A stretch of DNA of 16,839 nt. Source: Acidobacteriota bacterium. GTDB lineage: Bacteria; Acidobacteriota; Terriglobia; UBA7540. The notes under the pieces are model-generated. The model was not told the origin of the DNA. It ran no database searches and saw nothing but the letters and a program-made list of their open reading frames with translations. How positions within the stretch are numbered: position 1 is the stretch's first letter; each line of letters starts with the position of its first letter. Below are positions 14,232 to 16,839 of the stretch, piece after piece. Both the position numbers and the translations under genes were made by a program. The DNA is taken from positions 1-16,839 of the forward strand of contig JAJYJL010000039.1 of NCBI GenBank assembly GCA_021789565.1, given 5' to 3'.

Positions 14232-15302
14232 CTAAGGATTCGCCGGGTGCATTCGCGGCAAGCGCTCTTCCACGGGCGGCAGCGGCGGCAGCGGAGCGTG
14301 CGGTTCGGTCTGGTACCAGTACGCGACGGAATAGTAATTGTCGGCGCGATTGTTGGCCGTGCCGTGCTCGATGGTGGCGCGCAAGGACTTGGTGAAAGTA
14401 ATCGGTGAGTCGAGGTGGAAGCGGTACACCGACCACCGAGATCCCTGTCGCTCGGGCCCGACGACCGGAGCGCCAAAAAGCCCGTAGGCAAACGGCTTGC
14501 CGCCAAAATCCCAGGCGCCGAGGAAATAGTCTTCGGTCCCGGTACCATTGATCGACGGCGTCTTTTCTCCGTCGATAAAAAACATGTCGTCACCCTCGCC
14601 CCACCAGCCGTCCTTGTTTTCAAGCACTGACATGGTGACGCCCACAAACTGCCCGCGCCCTTTGGCATCCACCCACACGTAGTTGTCTTTGCCGTCGAGG
14701 TTCTTGCCGTCGCTTTCGACCGCTGTGCATGGAGCGCACTGGTTGTATTCCGCGTGGAAATAGAGCGTGTCGGCCGGCAGCGGTTTGGAATAGGCGCGGT
14801 AATCGATGTTGAAATAGAGGGCCTGGATGGCGTCATGCCCTTCATTGGTGACGGTGATGCGCGCATGTTTTTTGAACGGCATGGGGAAGAAGCTGTTGAG
14901 CGCCTTCGCTTCTCCCACGGCCAGCGGGACCGATTGGTAGCTAAAGTAATCGCCCAGGCCCAGGCCGAAAAAGTCGCCGATGGGCGCCTCGACGCTGGGG
15001 TTGGTTTCGCCGTCCCAATAGATACGCAGCACTATTTTCTTGAGGTGGTAAAGTTCCGGGTCCGCAATGGTGAACCAGATGTGGGTGATGACGCCGGGGC
15101 CGGGCTCGTCGAGGACCGTAAACGTCTGGCCCGGAGCAACGTGGCGATAATCTTCATTTCCGCCCGTGCGGTCATAGCTGGAGACGCGCTTCAAAACGTA
15201 AGAATGAGGTTCAGGGAGCTGCCCGAGCCAGTCGCTGAAGTTCTGGGCCAGGGCCGGCGTCGCCAGGGCGAGCATCATGATGAAAGGCACGGCTTTCCGC
15301 AT
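14232..15302 (-). CDS. secreted GH172 (DUF2961) family protein, putative glycoside hydrolase
   Basis: This encodes 356 residues with a signal peptide (MRKAVPFIMMLALATPALA, cleavage after about residue 19). I chose ATG 15302 because GGAGG lies 5-6 nt upstream and it opens directly on the signal peptide; a longer frame to 15452 runs into repeat DNA. The mature protein matches DUF2961, now glycoside hydrolase family 172, whose characterised members act on difructose dianhydride/alpha-fructofuranoside or D-arabinofuranose linkages. WWGEGDDMFFIDGEK (233-247) and GTGTEDYF (253-260) hold Glu236 and Glu257, 21 residues apart, the same spacing as the catalytic pair reported for the Bifidobacterium enzyme. 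The substrate here is unknown. It stands alone on the minus strand with a repeat copy on each side. An extended -10 lies 46 nt upstream. Confidence 0.85.
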   Translation of the reverse strand: MRKAVPFIMMLALATPALAQNFSDWLGQLPEPHSYVLKRVSSYDRTGGNEDYRHVAPGQTFTVLDEPGPGVITHIWFTIADPELYHLKKIVLRIYWDGETNPSVEAPIGDFFGLGLGDYFSYQSVPLAVGEAKALNSFFPMPFKKHARITVTNEGHDAIQALYFNIDYRAYSKPLPADTLYFHAEYNQCAPCTAVESDGKNLDGKDNYVWVDAKGRGQFVGVTMSVLENKDGWWGEGDDMFFIDGEKTPSINGTGTEDYFLGAWDFGGKPFAYGLFGAPVVGPERQGSRWSVYRFHLDSPITFTKSLRATIEHGTANNRADNYYSVAYWYQTEPHAPLPPLPPVEERLPRMHPANP

Positions 15303-15348
15303 CGGTTCCTCCAAATGTGCTGACGTTCGAAAAAATGAATGCGGCGCG

Positions 15349-15357
15349 ATTCTATCA
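15349..15357 (-). promoter_or_regulatory. candidate extended -10 promoter for GH172 gene
   Basis: On the minus strand TGATAGAAT (15357-15349) fits an extended -10 (TGn plus TAGAAT), 46 nt before the ATG. No good -35 is present, which is tolerated with an extended -10. The rest of 15303-15440 shows nothing else I can name. Confidence 0.35.
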
Positions 15358-15440
15358 CAGGATGCCGGCAAAAGGCGCGCGCCGGCCATCGCTTGCCGTC
15401 GCGGCTGGTTTATACTCAATTCAGGGCGCGGCGGGTCTTC

Positions 15441-15600
15441 GCGAAAGGGCACGACTTCAGTCGTGCCGTTGCAACGCCATAAAAGCTCCTACCGGGCTTC
15501 AGCCCCTGTACGGAGCGCTCATGGGGTCGCGATTTTCAGCGGCTAAAGCCGCGTCAATCGAGCCGCCAATGTGGCACGGATAGATCCGTGCCCTTTTGCG
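15441..15600 (+). repeat. multi-hairpin repeat, copy 3 (compensatory stem change)
   Basis: 160 bp in the divergent 349-bp gap between the GH172 and rRNA methyltransferase genes. A is GGCACGACTTCAGTCGTGCC (15448-15467), B GGGCTTCAGCCC (15494-15505), C GCGGCTAAAGCCGC (15539-15552) and D GGCACGGATAGATCCGTGCC (15573-15592). In D, two stem positions differ from A and both are matched by changes in the partner arm, so pairing is preserved. The ends GCGAAAGGGC and GCCCTTTTGC are inverted with one mismatch. Same orientation as copy 2. Confidence 0.88.
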
Positions 15601-15651
15601 ACAATCCCGCAAGGCGGGACTGGTTCATAAAAAGTCCGGCGTAAAAAATCG

Positions 15652-16491
15652 ATGAAACCACAACAGCAGCCTGTTCCCGCAAAAAATCGAGTGCTGACCA
15701 GCGCCACCAATTCGCTGGTCAAGGTGTTTCGCCGCGCGCTCGCCGAGGGCCAGACGCGTGACGGGTGGCTCTGCGGCGAAGGGCCGCACTTTCTTGAGGA
15801 GGCGCTCAAGCCCGGGTCGCGGGGGATTGTCCACAGCGTCCTTGTTTCGTCCGAAGCGGCGGAAAGGTATCAGGCATTGCTGGCCCGGCTTCCCGCGGAA
15901 TCGGAATTGGCGCAGATTCCCGAGCAACTTTTCCACCAGATTGCCGGAACGCGGACGCCACAGGGCGTTGCGGCAATTGTCGAGTTGCCGCCGGTCGATT
16001 TGAAAACGGTGGCCGCGTCGCGGAATGCCGTTCTGGTTATCGCCTGCGGGCTGCAGGACCCGGGCAACATGGGAACCATCATTCGCAGCGCTGATGCGCT
16101 TGGAGCCTCGGCGGTGGTGGCGCTGGCGGGGACGGTGAATCCGTTCAATCCCAAAGCCGTGCGGAGCTGCGTAGGCTCCATTTTCCGGATGCCCGTGTTT
16201 GCGGGGCAGAAACCGGAAATCGTTTTCGCACTATTGCGCGGCTTGAAAGTGCACATTCTGGGAACGGACCCCAGGAGCGCCGTCGCTTTGGCCAGCGCCG
16301 ATCTGCGTGGGCCGATCGCGTTGTTGGTGGGGCAGGAAGCGGCGGGGCTGCCAGAAGAAATTTCACGCGAGGCGGACGAACTGCTCAGCATTCCCATTCG
16401 CGCGGAAGCTGATTCGCTGAACGCCGCCACGGCCACGGGAATTTTCTTGTACGAGGTTGCGCGGCAACGCAAATTCCAATATCAGCCATGA
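15652..16491 (+). CDS. TrmH/SpoU family RNA 2'-O-methyltransferase (RlmB-like)
   Basis: This 279-residue SPOUT-fold enzyme would use SAM to methylate a ribose 2'-OH in rRNA or tRNA. An N-terminal substrate-binding domain (about 10-112, ending in RTPQGVAAIVELP) precedes the SpoU catalytic domain. The latter has motif 1 LQDPGNMGTIIRSADALGA (134-152, with Asn139 and Arg145), motif 2 LLVGQEAAGLP (224-234) and motif 3 SLNAATATGIFLYE (255-268) forming the trefoil knot SAM site. Motif 2 has Gln where Asn is commonest. The exact nucleotide target (23S rRNA or tRNA) is not decidable here. Its promoter must lie near or within repeat copy 3; the ribosome-binding site before ATG 15652 is poor. Its stop overlaps the rarA start by 4 nt (ATGA), so the two are coupled. 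Confidence 0.9.
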   Translation: MKPQQQPVPAKNRVLTSATNSLVKVFRRALAEGQTRDGWLCGEGPHFLEEALKPGSRGIVHSVLVSSEAAERYQALLARLPAESELAQIPEQLFHQIAGTRTPQGVAAIVELPPVDLKTVAASRNAVLVIACGLQDPGNMGTIIRSADALGASAVVALAGTVNPFNPKAVRSCVGSIFRMPVFAGQKPEIVFALLRGLKVHILGTDPRSAVALASADLRGPIALLVGQEAAGLPEEISREADELLSIPIRAEADSLNAATATGIFLYEVARQRKFQYQP

Positions 16492-16839
16492 GCCTTTTTG
16501 AAACACAGCCTTCCGAAACACAAGAGCAGGGCCGGCGCCCGCTGGCGGACCGCATGCGGCCTGAAACCCTGGAGGAATACGTCGGCCAGCTTCACATCCT
16601 GGGGCCGGGCAAGCCGCTGCGGAGGCAGATTGAGCGCGATGAGCTGGCGTCCATGATTCTGTGGGGGCCGCCCGGGTCGGGGAAGACGACGCTGGCGATG
16701 ATTGTGGCGCGCAAAACCAAGAGCGACTTTGTGCGCTTCAGCGCCGTGCTTTCCGGCATCCGCGAAATCAAGGATGTGATGGCGGCGGCCGAGAAGACGC
16801 GGCGGTTCGGGCGGCGCACCATTCTTTTTATCGATGAGA
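16488..16839 (+). CDS. rarA: replication-associated recombination protein A, 3'-partial
   Basis: This is the first 117 codons of RarA (MgsA), a AAA+ ATPase of the clamp-loader/WRNIP1 group that acts at stalled replication forks. It starts at ATG 16488 inside the previous gene's stop (ATGA). The family N-terminus reads PLADRMRPETLEEYVGQ (about 19-35), then LRRQIERDELASMILWGPPG with Walker A GPPGSGKTT (about 62-70). FVRFSAVLSGIREIKDVM and a Walker B ILFIDE (about 112-117) follow at the window edge. Full-length relatives are about 430-450 residues, so roughly three quarters lies beyond the window. RarA is usually housekeeping; its link to the methyltransferase gene is by position only. Confidence 0.9.
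   Translation, partial: MSLFETQPSETQEQGRRPLADRMRPETLEEYVGQLHILGPGKPLRRQIERDELASMILWGPPGSGKTTLAMIVARKTKSDFVRFSAVLSGIREIKDVMAAAEKTRRFGRRTILFIDE

Noticed and set aside
14046..15600. Composite transposon carrying the GH172 gene
   Set aside because: No transposase, no visible target-site duplication at either repeat copy; only the weaker recombination idea is retained.

Overview
The window is 16.8 kb of high-GC chromosomal DNA from a Gram-negative bacterium. An LPS inner-core and lipid A gene set, an acidobacterial-looking ComEC, a GH172 (DUF2961) secreted protein and abundant REP-like palindromic repeats together suggest an Acidobacteriota genome or metagenome bin. That placement is inference from gene content, not from a marker gene.

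Layout, left to right. (1) 1-1956, plus strand: the C-terminal two thirds of a ComEC/Rec2 DNA-uptake channel whose metallo-beta-lactamase-like domain has lost its metal ligands, followed by a small uncharacterised helical protein. (2) 1949-10281, minus strand, read right to left: waaA (Kdo transferase), lpxK (lipid A 4'-kinase), waaF (heptosyltransferase II), rfaE1/hldE1 (heptose-7-P kinase), rfaE2/hldE2 (heptose-1-P adenylyltransferase), waaC (heptosyltransferase I), an ICMT-like membrane methyltransferase and a secreted DUF3108 protein. The core of this block builds Kdo2-lipid A, makes the activated heptose donor and adds the first two heptoses. It is interrupted twice by repeat DNA: a decayed REP-associated tyrosine transposase (RAYT) between waaF and rfaE1, and a multi-hairpin repeat between lpxK and waaF. 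(3) 10527-11707: a 7Fe ferredoxin gene divergent from a Crp/Fnr-family regulator gene, with palindromes in the shared promoter region. (4) 11864-13992, plus strand: two adjacent but dissimilar D-2-hydroxyacid dehydrogenases. (5) 14046-15600: a GH172 (DUF2961) secreted protein on the minus strand, bracketed by two more copies of the multi-hairpin repeat. (6) 15652-16839, plus strand: a SpoU/TrmH rRNA methyltransferase whose stop overlaps the start of rarA (mgsA), which runs off the window.

The most unusual material is non-coding. Three copies of an approximately 155-240 bp element are present, each with the ordered hairpins A-B-C-D. In copies 1 and 2, and in most hairpins of copy 3, the loops are TNNA-type tetraloops. 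Copy 2 has perfect 25-bp terminal inverted repeats, and copy 3 shows a compensatory stem change. Separately, an internally deleted RAYT remnant sits between two roughly 90-bp imperfect inverted repeats built from a different palindrome family. Within genes, rfaE2 has no standard start codon where its homology begins: an ATAA junction sits where an ATGA overlap would be expected. ComEC appears to have an eroded hydrolase site. No CRISPR array, tRNA, rRNA, phage gene or defence system was seen.
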